Of a DNA stretch of 64,000 nucleotides, positions 15,288 to 23,735 are shown in pieces. The stretch is from contig NZ_JNUP01000048.1 of the NCBI RefSeq assembly GCF_000758165.1, forward strand, positions 1 to 64,000, read 5' to 3'. Origin of the DNA: Spirochaeta lutea. GTDB lineage: Bacteria; Spirochaetota; Spirochaetia; DSM-27196; Salinispiraceae. The notes under the pieces were generated by a model. That model was not told the origin of the DNA and did not search any database. It saw nothing but the letters and a program-made list of their open reading frames with translations. The position numbers were made by a program, and so were the translations under genes. Numbering within the stretch: the stretch's first letter is position 1; every line of letters begins with the position of its first letter.

Positions 15288-16162
15288 TTCTGTCCCGCCA
15301 GATCGATGAATCCCCGAATATCTCGGCGGTCCGCATCCTCTTTGCGAATTCCCGCGGAGAGGACCTTATGCAGGCCCCGGGGACCCACCGGACGGCTCAC
15401 TATGCCGGGGTGATCGGGAATGAGCCAATCGGGCATGACGGTGATCCCCCTGCCCGCTTCCACCAACAGCAGCATCATTTCATGACTGTCTAGCTCCCGG
15501 CGCTGGGGAAGGTCTCCGCCGCCGGGGATGAGGAATCGGGTGTAGATGTCCAGCCGGGTAATCTCCACGGGATAGGTGAAGAGCACCTGCCCCGCCAGGT
15601 CTTCGGGCTTCAGGGGTTGCTTATGGGCCAGGGGATGGTCCGCAGGTAAAACAAGGCGCAGCTCGTAGGGTTTGAGGTCATAAAAGCTGAGGCTGGCAAG
15701 CTCGTAGGGGTCGGGGGTGATGAGCAGATCGATCTTGTGGTGAATCAGCGCCTCCATGGCGGCGAACTGGAAGTCCCGGACTATCCGGGTATCGGTTTTG
15801 GGAAACCGGTCGAGGAACCGCCGCAGGCTCCCGAGAAGCCATTGATGGCAGGGGTGGCACTCCACTCCGATGGTCAGGGTGGATGACAGCCCGGACCGCT
15901 GATTTTCCAGTTCCTCCTCCAGCTTGGAAAACCGCGGCAGGATCTGCTCTGCGGCCCGGAGGATGGTCCGGCCCGCCCTGGTCAGAACGATACCCCGGCC
16001 CTGTTTCTGCCAGACCTGCAGCCCCAGCTGCTCCTCCAGGCGGCGGATGCTGTGGGTCAGGGCGGGCTGGCTCAGGGCGAGGGCTTGGGCGGCCCGGGAC
16101 AGGGTTCCCTCCCGGGAGAGGGTGTGGAGAATCTCCAGGTGCTGTCGTTCCAGGTAGTTCAT
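15284..16162 (-). CDS. metR: LysR-family regulator, MetR-like
   Basis: 292 residues. The N-terminal winged helix-turn-helix (LSRAAQALALSQPALTHSIR, about residues 20-40) and the C-terminal type 2 periplasmic-binding-like effector domain are standard for LysR regulators. It is divergent from metE with an 84-base AT-rich intergenic region, the classical metR-metE arrangement. In enterobacteria MetR activates metE with homocysteine as co-activator; that role here is inferred from position and overall similarity. I could not pick out a clean TGAA-N5-TTCA box between the genes. Confidence 0.82.
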   Translation of the reverse strand: MNYLERQHLEILHTLSREGTLSRAAQALALSQPALTHSIRRLEEQLGLQVWQKQGRGIVLTRAGRTILRAAEQILPRFSKLEEELENQRSGLSSTLTIGVECHPCHQWLLGSLRRFLDRFPKTDTRIVRDFQFAAMEALIHHKIDLLITPDPYELASLSFYDLKPYELRLVLPADHPLAHKQPLKPEDLAGQVLFTYPVEITRLDIYTRFLIPGGGDLPQRRELDSHEMMLLLVEAGRGITVMPDWLIPDHPGIVSRPVGPRGLHKVLSAGIRKEDADRRDIRGFIDLAGQN

Positions 16163-16246
16163 ATAAGTATTTGTAATGGGTTAATAAAAATAAATCAATA
16201 TTCATTATCGTTTTACCTGGGTATTATGGGCACCAGGAGGAAAGAC

Positions 16247-18538
16247 ATGAGTATTACCCTGCATACCCTGGGGCTGCCGCGGATCGGCAAGGCCCGGGAA
16301 TTAAAGACCGCCCTGGAAGGCTACTGGAAGGGCGGATTGAGTGAGACAGACCTGGCTGCCACAGCCCGGGAGGTTCGCGGCGAAAACTGGAGGCTGCAGA
16401 ACCGCCAGGGTATGTCTATGGTCAATGTAGGCGACTTCAGCCTCTACGACCATGTCCTGGACACATCCTTCCTGGTGGGGCATATTGCTCCCCGCTTTGC
16501 CGCTGCCCGGGTCGACAGAGAGCTCGACCGCTACTTCGGGGCTGCCCGGGGTTTGGCGGATCAGCATATCGAGCCCGGAGCCATGACCAAATGGTTTGAT
16601 ACCAACTACCACTACATTGTGCCCGAGATCGGTCCGTCGACCCGTTTCGAAGCCCGGCCCGCGGCCCTGGTCGATCAGATCCGGGAGGCCCGAGAGGGGG
16701 GCTATACGCCGAAGGTGCAGCTTCTGGGTCCGGTAACCTACCTCTACCTGTCTCGCGGGATAGACGGCTTTCCAGTGCTCTCCGTACTGGAGGATTTGCT
16801 TTCAGCCTTTAGGGGGATTCTAACGTCCCTGGCCGAAGAAGGCATCCGGTGGGTCCAGATCGACGAGCCGATCCTGGTGCTGGATACCCTGAACCAAGAC
16901 TGGCGCCAGGCCCTCGCCCGGAGCTACGCCGTCCTGGGCCGGTCCAGGGCTATCCCCGGGACGGACGAGGCCGCCGGGTCTGACTCCCAAGATACGCCGA
17001 AGTTGCTGCTCACAACCTATTTCGAGGATGTGGAGGAAGAGCTGGAAACCCTTCTGGCCCTGCCGGTGGACGGCATTCACCTGGATTACCAGCGGAACAA
17101 GGGACTGCTGGACACCGTCCTCGAGGGCCTGGGCCCGGACCGGGTATTGAGTCTGGGGATGGTGGACGGCCGCAGTCCCTGGCGGGAGCATATCCCGGCC
17201 CTGGCGGAAGAACTGGCTCCCCTTTACCAAGACCTGGGAGACCGGCTCTGGCTGGCACCCAGCTGCAACCTGCTGCATCTGCCCTGGAGTATTGCCGGGG
17301 AGGATCTACCCAGGGAGCTTGAGGGGGTATTGGGCTTTGGGGTTGAAAAGCTTCAGGACCTGTCCGCCCTGGGAGCAGTCTTGGAGGGGCATTCGAATCA
17401 CCTTGATACCATCCAAAACCGGACTGCCCCCTGGGGTTCGGAAGAGCTGGAGGACTCGGCGGACGACCTGGTTGATCGCCAGGATTCTAGTACCCGGGAG
17501 GCGCTCCAGGCTGAGGCCCTCGGTTTGCCCCGGCTGCCCACCACCACCATCGGCTCCTTTCCCCAGACCCGGGAAATCCGGGCCCTGCGCCGGGCATGGA
17601 CCCGGGGAGAGCTGGGAGCAGCGGACTACCAGGCGGCGATCCGGGATGTAATCCGGGAGAACATACGGATCCAGGAGGAGATCGGCCTGGATGTCTTGGT
17701 CCACGGCGAGCCTGAGCGCAGCGATATGGTGAGTTTTTTCGCAGAGCGGTTGGATGGAGTGTGGGCGAGCCGGGGGGGCTGGGTTCAGTCCTACGGAAGC
17801 CGCTGTGTGAAGCCTCCGGTCATCTTCAAGCCGGTGTCCCGGAAACCGGATCTGGGTTGGGAGTGGGTGACCTTCGCCCAGAGCCTGACCAAAAAACCGG
17901 TGAAGGGCATGCTGACAGGACCGGTTACCATTTTGAAGTGGTCCTTCGCCCCCCCGAATGTGGCGCCCCAGGTTATCGCCAACAACATTGCCCGGGCCCT
18001 CCGGGAAGAGGTTTTGGAACTGGAAACCCAGGGTATCGCCATTATTCAGATTGACGAGCCCGCCTTCCGGGAGGTGCTGCCCCTGAAGCGCAGCAGGTGG
18101 TCCCAGGCCCTTGACTGGGCGGCCAGGGCCTTCCGTCTGAGCCACAGCGGGGTAAAGAGCGAAACCCAGATCCACAGCCACATGTGTTATTCGGATTTTA
18201 ACAGCATCTTCCAGGGGATTAAGGCCATGGATGCCGATGTGATCAGCATCGAAACCAGCCGCTCCAAGGGCGAGCTGTTTGCCGAGCTTGCCGAGAAGGG
18301 CTATACCCAGGGGCTCGGCCCGGGGGTGTACGACATCCACAGCCCCCTGATTCCCCGAACCGAAGAGATCCGGGAGCGCCTGGAGCGGGCCTTGGCTCAC
18401 CTTGATCCGGCCAGGCTCTGGGTGAACCCCGACTGCGGTCTGAAAACCCGGACCTGGCAGGAGACCCGGCCGGCCCTGGAGGCCCTGGTTGCCGCCGCCC
18501 GGCAGCTCCGGGAGGCCAGGAAACCCCGGCAGGCCTGA
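16247..18538 (+). CDS. metE: Cobalamin-independent methionine synthase
   Basis: 5-methyltetrahydropteroyltriglutamate-homocysteine methyltransferase of 763 residues, the normal MetE length. The N-terminal barrel begins ITLHTLGLPRIGKARELK. The C-terminal catalytic barrel starts LPTTTIGSFPQTREIRALRR and has the zinc ligands in IHSHMCYSDF and NPDCGLKTR, plus IIQIDEPAF. The ATG at 16247 is chosen for its AGGAGG (16235-16240); the frame is open further upstream into the metR promoter but without a start signal. The linker between the two barrels carries one CATNNGAATCACC word (17390-17407). It makes methionine from homocysteine in the cytoplasm. Confidence 0.96.
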   Translation: MSITLHTLGLPRIGKARELKTALEGYWKGGLSETDLAATAREVRGENWRLQNRQGMSMVNVGDFSLYDHVLDTSFLVGHIAPRFAAARVDRELDRYFGAARGLADQHIEPGAMTKWFDTNYHYIVPEIGPSTRFEARPAALVDQIREAREGGYTPKVQLLGPVTYLYLSRGIDGFPVLSVLEDLLSAFRGILTSLAEEGIRWVQIDEPILVLDTLNQDWRQALARSYAVLGRSRAIPGTDEAAGSDSQDTPKLLLTTYFEDVEEELETLLALPVDGIHLDYQRNKGLLDTVLEGLGPDRVLSLGMVDGRSPWREHIPALAEELAPLYQDLGDRLWLAPSCNLLHLPWSIAGEDLPRELEGVLGFGVEKLQDLSALGAVLEGHSNHLDTIQNRTAPWGSEELEDSADDLVDRQDSSTREALQAEALGLPRLPTTTIGSFPQTREIRALRRAWTRGELGAADYQAAIRDVIRENIRIQEEIGLDVLVHGEPERSDMVSFFAERLDGVWASRGGWVQSYGSRCVKPPVIFKPVSRKPDLGWEWVTFAQSLTKKPVKGMLTGPVTILKWSFAPPNVAPQVIANNIARALREEVLELETQGIAIIQIDEPAFREVLPLKRSRWSQALDWAARAFRLSHSGVKSETQIHSHMCYSDFNSIFQGIKAMDADVISIETSRSKGELFAELAEKGYTQGLGPGVYDIHSPLIPRTEEIRERLERALAHLDPARLWVNPDCGLKTRTWQETRPALEALVAAARQLREARKPRQA

Positions 18539-18636
18539 TTGTAATACCTGGGATCGGGGCTCCTTTGGGGTGCTTGGCTCGGCCCCGGGGTCCCGGGACT
18601 AACTATCCGGGAGTGATAGCTCGGGCCCATGGTCCC

Positions 18637-18764
18637 GGGCCGAGAGGGGCCACCCTGGAAGATTGGGGCCGTGGGGGGCGGCGGGCGGATTTGCCTAACT
18701 GGGCCGAGAGGGGCCACCCTGGAAGATCGGGGCCTTGGGGTGCGGCGGGCGGATTCGCAAGACC
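18637..18764. repeat. Two tandem copies of a 64-bp unit
   Basis: The 64-base unit beginning gggccgagaggggccaccct at 18637 repeats at 18701 with few differences, and a degenerate third start follows near 18765. It lies in the 432-base gap downstream of metE. Reading frames across it are an effect of GC-rich composition. No function can be assigned. Confidence 0.7.
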
Positions 18765-18814
18765 GGGCCCGTGGGGCACCCGGGAGCCTGGAGCGGCACC
18801 CCTCATTTCGAATA

Positions 18815-18924
18815 TCTAGTGGGCAAAGGGTTGTACCATTGCACACCGGCGACACCACCCTTGGGTGGAGTTACCGGCTGCTCCACTATAGGTGGTGTGG
18901 TTTACAACCCTTTGCGCACTAGGG
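18815..18924. repeat. MITE-like element, copy B
   Basis: Ends tagtgggcaaagggttgtac (18817-18836) and ttacaaccctttgcgcacta (18902-18921) are inverted repeats agreeing at 18 of 20. TTCGAATA (18807-18814) and TTCTAATA (18925-18932) flank it, agreeing at 7 of 8. The interior contains a caccaccc/gggtgg hairpin. About 75 bases of it are also present, in reverse, in the truncated copy near 30.15 kb. Confidence 0.82.
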
Positions 18925-18935
18925 TTCTAATACCG

Positions 18936-18967
18936 CACCACCCTGCTGACGGCCGGGGTGGTGTTTT
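18936..18967 (+). terminator. Probable terminator
   Basis: CACCACCC (18936-18943) pairs with GGGTGGTG (18956-18963), followed by TTTT. It points rightward and may end the metE transcript beyond the repeats. Confidence 0.5.
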
Positions 18968-18970
18968 GGG

Positions 18971-19774
18971 CTAGAGGTCGGCGATGTAGGGTTCACTGCG
19001 CATCCAGGGGGTTTCTACGTCCTGGAGGAAGTAGTTCGGCCAATCATGAGGGCCCTGGGTTGCGGTATTCATGGCCTCTATTCCCCGGCAGAGGGCTTCC
19101 AGATCCTCGGGGCGGCGGTGTTCCACCAGGGTATGGATGAGGTCCAGGAGGTTCTCGGGTTTTTCCGGGGCGGACTGGACCTCGGCGAGCATCCACTTAT
19201 GGTAGGGGTAGAGCAACCTGTTGTGGTTCAGAACGATACGACAGGCGTAGAGCACGACATTCTGTACCGCCGTTGCAATGAGGTAGGGGTTTTGGTGTTT
19301 GTTCCCCTCATAGAAGTACCAGCGCCAGGCCTGGAGCTGGGCGTAGAAGCGTTCTGCCAGGGCTGACTGTTGTTCATCGGGAAAGCAGGCGGCCCGGAAA
19401 ACCAGGGATTCTAGGGCAGAGTCCCGGATTATCAGGGGGAAGCAGTCCTTGAAGGCGTAGCGGCTTGGCTGGTTTCCCTGGCGGGCTACCGTGTCCAAAT
19501 ACACCGGGGTGATGAACTTTCCGTCCACATAGCCGCCCTGGTAGGTGCTCAGGTCGGCGCTGAAAAAAAGCAGGTTGCCGGCCTGCTTTCTGATCTGGTA
19601 GTCCTGTTCTGAAATGATGAGGATGATGTCTACGTCTGAGTCGGCTTTGGCGTAGCCGTGGGCCAGAGAACCGCCGACGTAGAGGGCGAGGATTTCCGGA
19701 TCGTCCTGGAAGCGAGTACGGACATTCGCCAGGGTGGTGCGGTGATGGTCGTATTCTAGGTGGTCGAGGGTCAT
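18971..19774 (-). CDS. Nucleotidyltransferase-domain protein
   Basis: 267 residues. The N-terminal domain has the polymerase-beta-like nucleotidyltransferase signature GGSLAHGYAKADSDVDIIL (about residues 32-50), with the GS and paired metal-binding aspartates. The rest is a helical domain of the kind found in DUF4037-like and aminoglycoside-adenylyltransferase relatives. It could transfer a nucleotide to a small molecule or protein; the substrate is unknown. The ATG at 19774 has AGGAGC in front; the open frame extends further without a ribosome site. It is a single gene between metE and the glycan locus. Confidence 0.78.
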   Translation of the reverse strand: MTLDHLEYDHHRTTLANVRTRFQDDPEILALYVGGSLAHGYAKADSDVDIILIISEQDYQIRKQAGNLLFFSADLSTYQGGYVDGKFITPVYLDTVARQGNQPSRYAFKDCFPLIIRDSALESLVFRAACFPDEQQSALAERFYAQLQAWRWYFYEGNKHQNPYLIATAVQNVVLYACRIVLNHNRLLYPYHKWMLAEVQSAPEKPENLLDLIHTLVEHRRPEDLEALCRGIEAMNTATQGPHDWPNYFLQDVETPWMRSEPYIADL

Positions 19775-19839
19775 GGGAGCTCCTGAAAGTGGTATGAATA
19801 GAGTGTAGCATGGGTGTTGGCCGGGCATGGGAATCACCA

Positions 19840-19876
19840 TAAAAAAAACCGGTCCGGAGTGAACTTCCGGACCGGC
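19840..19876 (-). terminator. Terminator of the GH17/Ig-like lipoprotein transcript
   Basis: On the minus strand, a perfect 10-bp stem (ccggtccgga 19849-19858 with tccggaccgg 19866-19875) is followed by eight T residues. It lies about 45 bases after the stop of the GH17-like gene. A CATNNGAATCACC word overlaps its T-run side. Confidence 0.85.
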
Positions 19877-19919
19877 GGAGAGATAAGAACAGCTCAAGGG
19901 TCACAGGCACCCTGGGTGA

Positions 19920-21674
19920 TCATTTTTCCCAACGGATGTTGTCCAGGCTGATGCTGTTGGTTGCGCCGGCGCTGTTGCCCGTGGTGGCGTAGCGGTCGGC
20001 GATGACGAAGGTAGCGAATACCTGCTCCATGTTGATGGTTGCCGAGGCGTCCTGTCCGTAGGCCGGGGCGGCGCTGGGTACGATGTCGCTGATGGGGATG
20101 GATACGGCGTGCCAGACGTTGTCGTTGGCGTAGCCGTAGCTGTTGGATGCGGGATCGATGGTCAGGTACACATCAACGCCCATCTGGTCGGAGGTGTTGC
20201 CCGTGAAGAATCCTACCTCGATCTTCCCGGGATAGTCGGTTTTCACGCTGAAGTTCAGGGTTCCCGCCGCTTCAAAATCGCTCAGGTCCACGGGGTCGGT
20301 AACACTCAGGGTCATGCCCCAGCCCCAGACCTTGGGTGTAGGGGTGATGATGGCGAAGGTGGCGCCTTCCGGGGGATTCGTTTCGCCGGTGGCCACCGAT
20401 GCGGTGGTGCCGTTCTCCCAGGCGTTCCAGGTGTTGCTTGAGGCTACCTCGCCATCGGCGGCTTCGGCGTCCCGGTGGAGGATGAAGGTGTCGGCGGTGA
20501 TTTTAGCTGCATCGGCGGGAGGGTTGTAGTAGACCGCGTCGGCATCGGTGTAGCCGCTGCCGGAGAGGACGTACTTTTCTTCCCGGCTGACATTCCAAAG
20601 ACCCCAGTTATCGTCGGCCTGCTTCCAGGGTTCGTCAAAGGCTTCGAAGTAGAACATTCCCTTGGGCCGGGTGAATCCGTCTCCCGGGGATGATCCTGCA
20701 GCGCCGTAGGCCCAGGCCATCATGTCGGTGAAGTACCGGGCATGGTTAACCGGGTGGGCGGTGTACTGGGCCGAACCTACGGTGGCGCTGGGGACGCTCT
20801 GCCATCCGGTTTCGCCGATGACTATGGGGATGTCAATGCCTGCGTCATCCAGGGCGCTGCGGACGGCGGTAAAGTTTGCCTTGGCGTAGGCCAGGGCGGC
20901 GTCCATCATGGCGTCTGCCCGCTCGGCTTCGGCGACGGTTTCCTGGCGCCATTGCCAGAGGTTGTAGCCTGCGTCCCAGTAGGCGTAGGTATGGATGGCG
21001 GCAAAGTCGACTTCCCGCCAAACCTGGGCGGTATCGTAGCCGCTGCCCATGGCGTAGGGCGCATAGTTGTCGTTCACCGTTACCGGCTGGGTAATTCTTC
21101 CCCGGACGTCCCGGATGTAGGCAACCATATCCTTGGGCGGTACGGCCACAAAGGACCAGTCTACCAGGACCTCGTTCCCTACGCTCACCGCCACAACAAT
21201 ATCCTTATTCTCATTGGCCAGGCGTACCGCCTCGTCTATCTGCGCCTGGTTTTGGGACCCGTAGGTGGCATCGGCTCCATAGAGGTAGGCGCCTAACATG
21301 ACCTTGAGGTCCAGGCTGTTGTCCTTGATGACCTTGATGGTCCTCTGGCCGTGGGTGGAGGTGTCGTAGAGGCGGATGAGTCCGAAGCCCTCGGAAACGA
21401 GGAGATTGAGGTCTTCCAGGATCTGGGCCTCGGAGGGGTAGATTTTTTCTCCCGGGCTCTGGCCGGTGCGGTATCCCGAGTAGGCGATGGCCTTCCGGGC
21501 CCAGATGGCGTCATCCAGGGGCCTGAGGGTGAAATCCGGATCTGGATTGGGTTGGGGATCGGGATCTTCGTCGACAAAGTTACAGCTTCCGAGGATGAGT
21601 AGTAGGCTAATCATCAGCACCCCCGCAATCAGGCCCGAGGCCCGTTTTTTTGTTGTTTTTTTTAATGGGTTCAT
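19920..21674 (-). CDS. GH17-like glycoside hydrolase lipoprotein
   Basis: 584 residues. A lysine-rich start and hydrophobic stretch end in lipobox ILGSC, followed by a short Pro/Asp/Asn linker (about residues 28-42), so it is probably surface-anchored. The barrel domain (about 50-365) has GH17-type features: RLYDTSTHGQ, VSVGNEVLVDW with the acid catalyst Glu, and VIGETGWQS with the nucleophile Glu. The last 190 residues form a beta-rich domain like carbohydrate-binding modules. GH17 enzymes act on beta-1,3-glucans; other beta-glucans are possible. The ATG at 21674 has an AGGAG ten bases upstream. It lies downstream of an Ig-like lipoprotein gene across two strong hairpins. Confidence 0.78.
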   Translation of the reverse strand: MNPLKKTTKKRASGLIAGVLMISLLLILGSCNFVDEDPDPQPNPDPDFTLRPLDDAIWARKAIAYSGYRTGQSPGEKIYPSEAQILEDLNLLVSEGFGLIRLYDTSTHGQRTIKVIKDNSLDLKVMLGAYLYGADATYGSQNQAQIDEAVRLANENKDIVVAVSVGNEVLVDWSFVAVPPKDMVAYIRDVRGRITQPVTVNDNYAPYAMGSGYDTAQVWREVDFAAIHTYAYWDAGYNLWQWRQETVAEAERADAMMDAALAYAKANFTAVRSALDDAGIDIPIVIGETGWQSVPSATVGSAQYTAHPVNHARYFTDMMAWAYGAAGSSPGDGFTRPKGMFYFEAFDEPWKQADDNWGLWNVSREEKYVLSGSGYTDADAVYYNPPADAAKITADTFILHRDAEAADGEVASSNTWNAWENGTTASVATGETNPPEGATFAIITPTPKVWGWGMTLSVTDPVDLSDFEAAGTLNFSVKTDYPGKIEVGFFTGNTSDQMGVDVYLTIDPASNSYGYANDNVWHAVSIPISDIVPSAAPAYGQDASATINMEQVFATFVIADRYATTGNSAGATNSISLDNIRWEK

Positions 21675-21692
21675 GGTTTTCTCCTGCAAGAA

Positions 21693-21756
21693 CAGGCTGG
21701 GTACCGGGTACCCAGCCTGAACGCCAGTGTTCGTATTGACAGGGTGATCCTGTCAA
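21693..21756. other. Two hairpins between lipoprotein genes
   Basis: caggctgggtacc, one base, then its exact complement (21693-21719) form a 13-1-13 palindrome, and TTGACAG/CTGTCAA lie at 21736-21742 and 21750-21756. Neither has a T-run on the coding strand. They could stabilise or process the message between the Ig-like lipoprotein and GH17-like genes, changing their relative amounts. Confidence 0.55.
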
Positions 21757-21762
21757 ACACTC

Positions 21763-23562
21763 TTACTGTGCGACATCAAAATATACATCGGTGATGTATA
21801 TGGCCGTTTCCGTGAGACCTGCCTGGAAGCGAAGGATTCCCACCTCTGTATTGCTGCCCAGATCGCCGTATCCGGATAGGGGTACGGTTATTTCCGTCCA
21901 GCCGTTGCCGAGATCTACCCCGTAGTCCGCAATGGCGTAGGAGATTTCTTCGGTGGTGGCTCCGGGGAATTTAACCGCTACATCGGTCAGCTCGGTACTC
22001 TTGAGTTTGAACTTCAGGTTGTCATAGCCGACGGCCGCACCGGTGGAGTACTGGGTAAAGGCGAGGGCGAATCCCGGGGTTCCTGATCCCCAGAGGTTAG
22101 AACTGGTGGTTACCTCAATGACGGGGTTGTAGGTGGGATCGTCTGCATAACTTGCATTGAAGGCAGATCCGGAGTCCCAGTGCGCCAGGGTATTGGTAAC
22201 GTCTACCGTTTCAGTGGTTCCGTAGAGATAGGCATCCTCGGTCGGAGCGGCCACGGTCAGGGTTGCCGGTACATCGGTATCCGCGCTCACCTGAGTAACC
22301 GAGCTGAAGCCCACATAGCCGGACATGGACACGCTTACCGGGTATTGCCGGGGCTCAACCGTGAAGGTTGCTACACCTGAGGCGTCAGTGGTGGCCTCCA
22401 TGTTGGTGTTCAGCTTAACCGTTGCGCCCTCAATGGGGTCGGTGCCGTCATCTACGGTAACAGACAGGCTGTAGGTAGTCAGGGCGGATTCCTGGGGTTT
22501 TAGGCTGATGTTGTCCAGATATACCGTAGCAGCCTGACTATTTGAGGATACATTTCCTAACCCGATATTCAGTTTCAGGGTCGGGGTTGCGCCTAAACCA
22601 GAGAGATTTACCGTGGCTTCATAGGTGGTCATTTCCGTGCCGAGCAGGAAGTCGAGGTTTGTGGGACTGGCTGCAACCTCGGTCGGCGCAATTTCAATCC
22701 TCATATCCCGGGCTACCGATGCACGGGCATCGAAGGACAGGGTGTAGTCACCAGCCTCAGGTACTGAGATACCTTCCTGCCAGAACTGAACACCCCACCA
22801 GGCATTCCCTGTAGCAGGTATGATAATTTCCGCCTCGCCGTCAACCACCGACGCGGTGGTATTCCCGGCCTCTGACCAGAGTTCCCAGGAATCGGTTAAG
22901 CCTTGGGTGAAGCTTCCGTTGGGGATGATCCCCGTATCAACGGCGGCCACAACCGTTACCGCTGTCGTAGCGGTCTTACCATCGTAGGTGGCGGTGATGG
23001 TGGCGGTTCCTTCGGCAACACCGGTAACAACCCCGGCTGCAACGGTAGCGGTGCCCTCGGCGCTGCTGGACCAGGTGACATCGGCAGCGGCTAGGGCTTC
23101 CGTCGTTTCGTCATCATAGCTGGCCGTTACGGCAATGGCTGCGCTGTCCTGGCCTACCTCGATGGTGATGGTAGCGGGATCGGCTGCGATGGACTCCAGG
23201 GTGGCTTGGGTGTCTGCCGCAGTCACGGTTACCGCCACGGTGGCAGTTTTTTCCTGGTAGGTGGCGGTGATGGTTGCGGAGCCCGGGGCTACTGCGGTTA
23301 CCACACCCTTGCTAACCGTGGCTATGGCGGAAGCGCTGGTGGACCAGGTTACGTCAGTGGCGGCAACATCCGCAGTGGATGTGTCAGCAAAGGTGGCTTC
23401 CACGGCCAGGGCAGGGCTGGTATCGCCTGCTGTCAGTGACAGGGTGGCCGGGGTGACGGCGATGGACTCCAGGGCGGCTGGTAGAATATTGTCGGAACAG
23501 CCGCTGAGTATGAGTACCAGCACCAAGATCATTCCATACAGAGCATTTCTGTAAGCCTTCAT
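21763..23562 (-). CDS. Ig-like (BIG2) and carbohydrate-binding lipoprotein
   Basis: 599 residues with signal and lipobox LILSGC. Two Ig-like BIG2 repeats follow (about 32-115 and 116-200), each with the ATVSKGVVTAVAPGSATITA type motif. Then comes a CBM4/9-like jelly-roll domain (about 205-355, starting IIPNGSFTQGLTDSWELW), a carboxypeptidase-regulatory-like fold (about 365-435) and a C-terminal beta domain resembling the tail of the GH17-like neighbour. No catalytic residues are visible, so it is probably a surface glycan-binding protein. It is followed by the GH17-like gene and lies downstream of the glycosidase-barrel gene. Confidence 0.75.
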   Translation of the reverse strand: MKAYRNALYGMILVLVLILSGCSDNILPAALESIAVTPATLSLTAGDTSPALAVEATFADTSTADVAATDVTWSTSASAIATVSKGVVTAVAPGSATITATYQEKTATVAVTVTAADTQATLESIAADPATITIEVGQDSAAIAVTASYDDETTEALAAADVTWSSSAEGTATVAAGVVTGVAEGTATITATYDGKTATTAVTVVAAVDTGIIPNGSFTQGLTDSWELWSEAGNTTASVVDGEAEIIIPATGNAWWGVQFWQEGISVPEAGDYTLSFDARASVARDMRIEIAPTEVAASPTNLDFLLGTEMTTYEATVNLSGLGATPTLKLNIGLGNVSSNSQAATVYLDNISLKPQESALTTYSLSVTVDDGTDPIEGATVKLNTNMEATTDASGVATFTVEPRQYPVSVSMSGYVGFSSVTQVSADTDVPATLTVAAPTEDAYLYGTTETVDVTNTLAHWDSGSAFNASYADDPTYNPVIEVTTSSNLWGSGTPGFALAFTQYSTGAAVGYDNLKFKLKSTELTDVAVKFPGATTEEISYAIADYGVDLGNGWTEITVPLSGYGDLGSNTEVGILRFQAGLTETAIYITDVYFDVAQ

Positions 23563-23735
23563 AAAAACCTCCTCGTACCGGTCTGTTGTTCCTCAGGTCC
23601 GGTACACTCTTCTGTTCTCCGCCTGTCGGCGGGCTGCTAATCCGAGGCTGTCCCCGGGGATTGCTTTGCTAATAGCGGGCCGGATCCGGGGCGTCAGGAT
23701 TGACGCCGGGAGCCGGGCGCTTGTATTCCCATTCG

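Noticed and set aside
18565-18974. Overlapping open frames downstream of metE
   Set aside because: They run through tandem repeats and a MITE copy, have no ribosome sites and consist of Gly/Arg/Pro-rich translation typical of GC-rich noncoding DNA.
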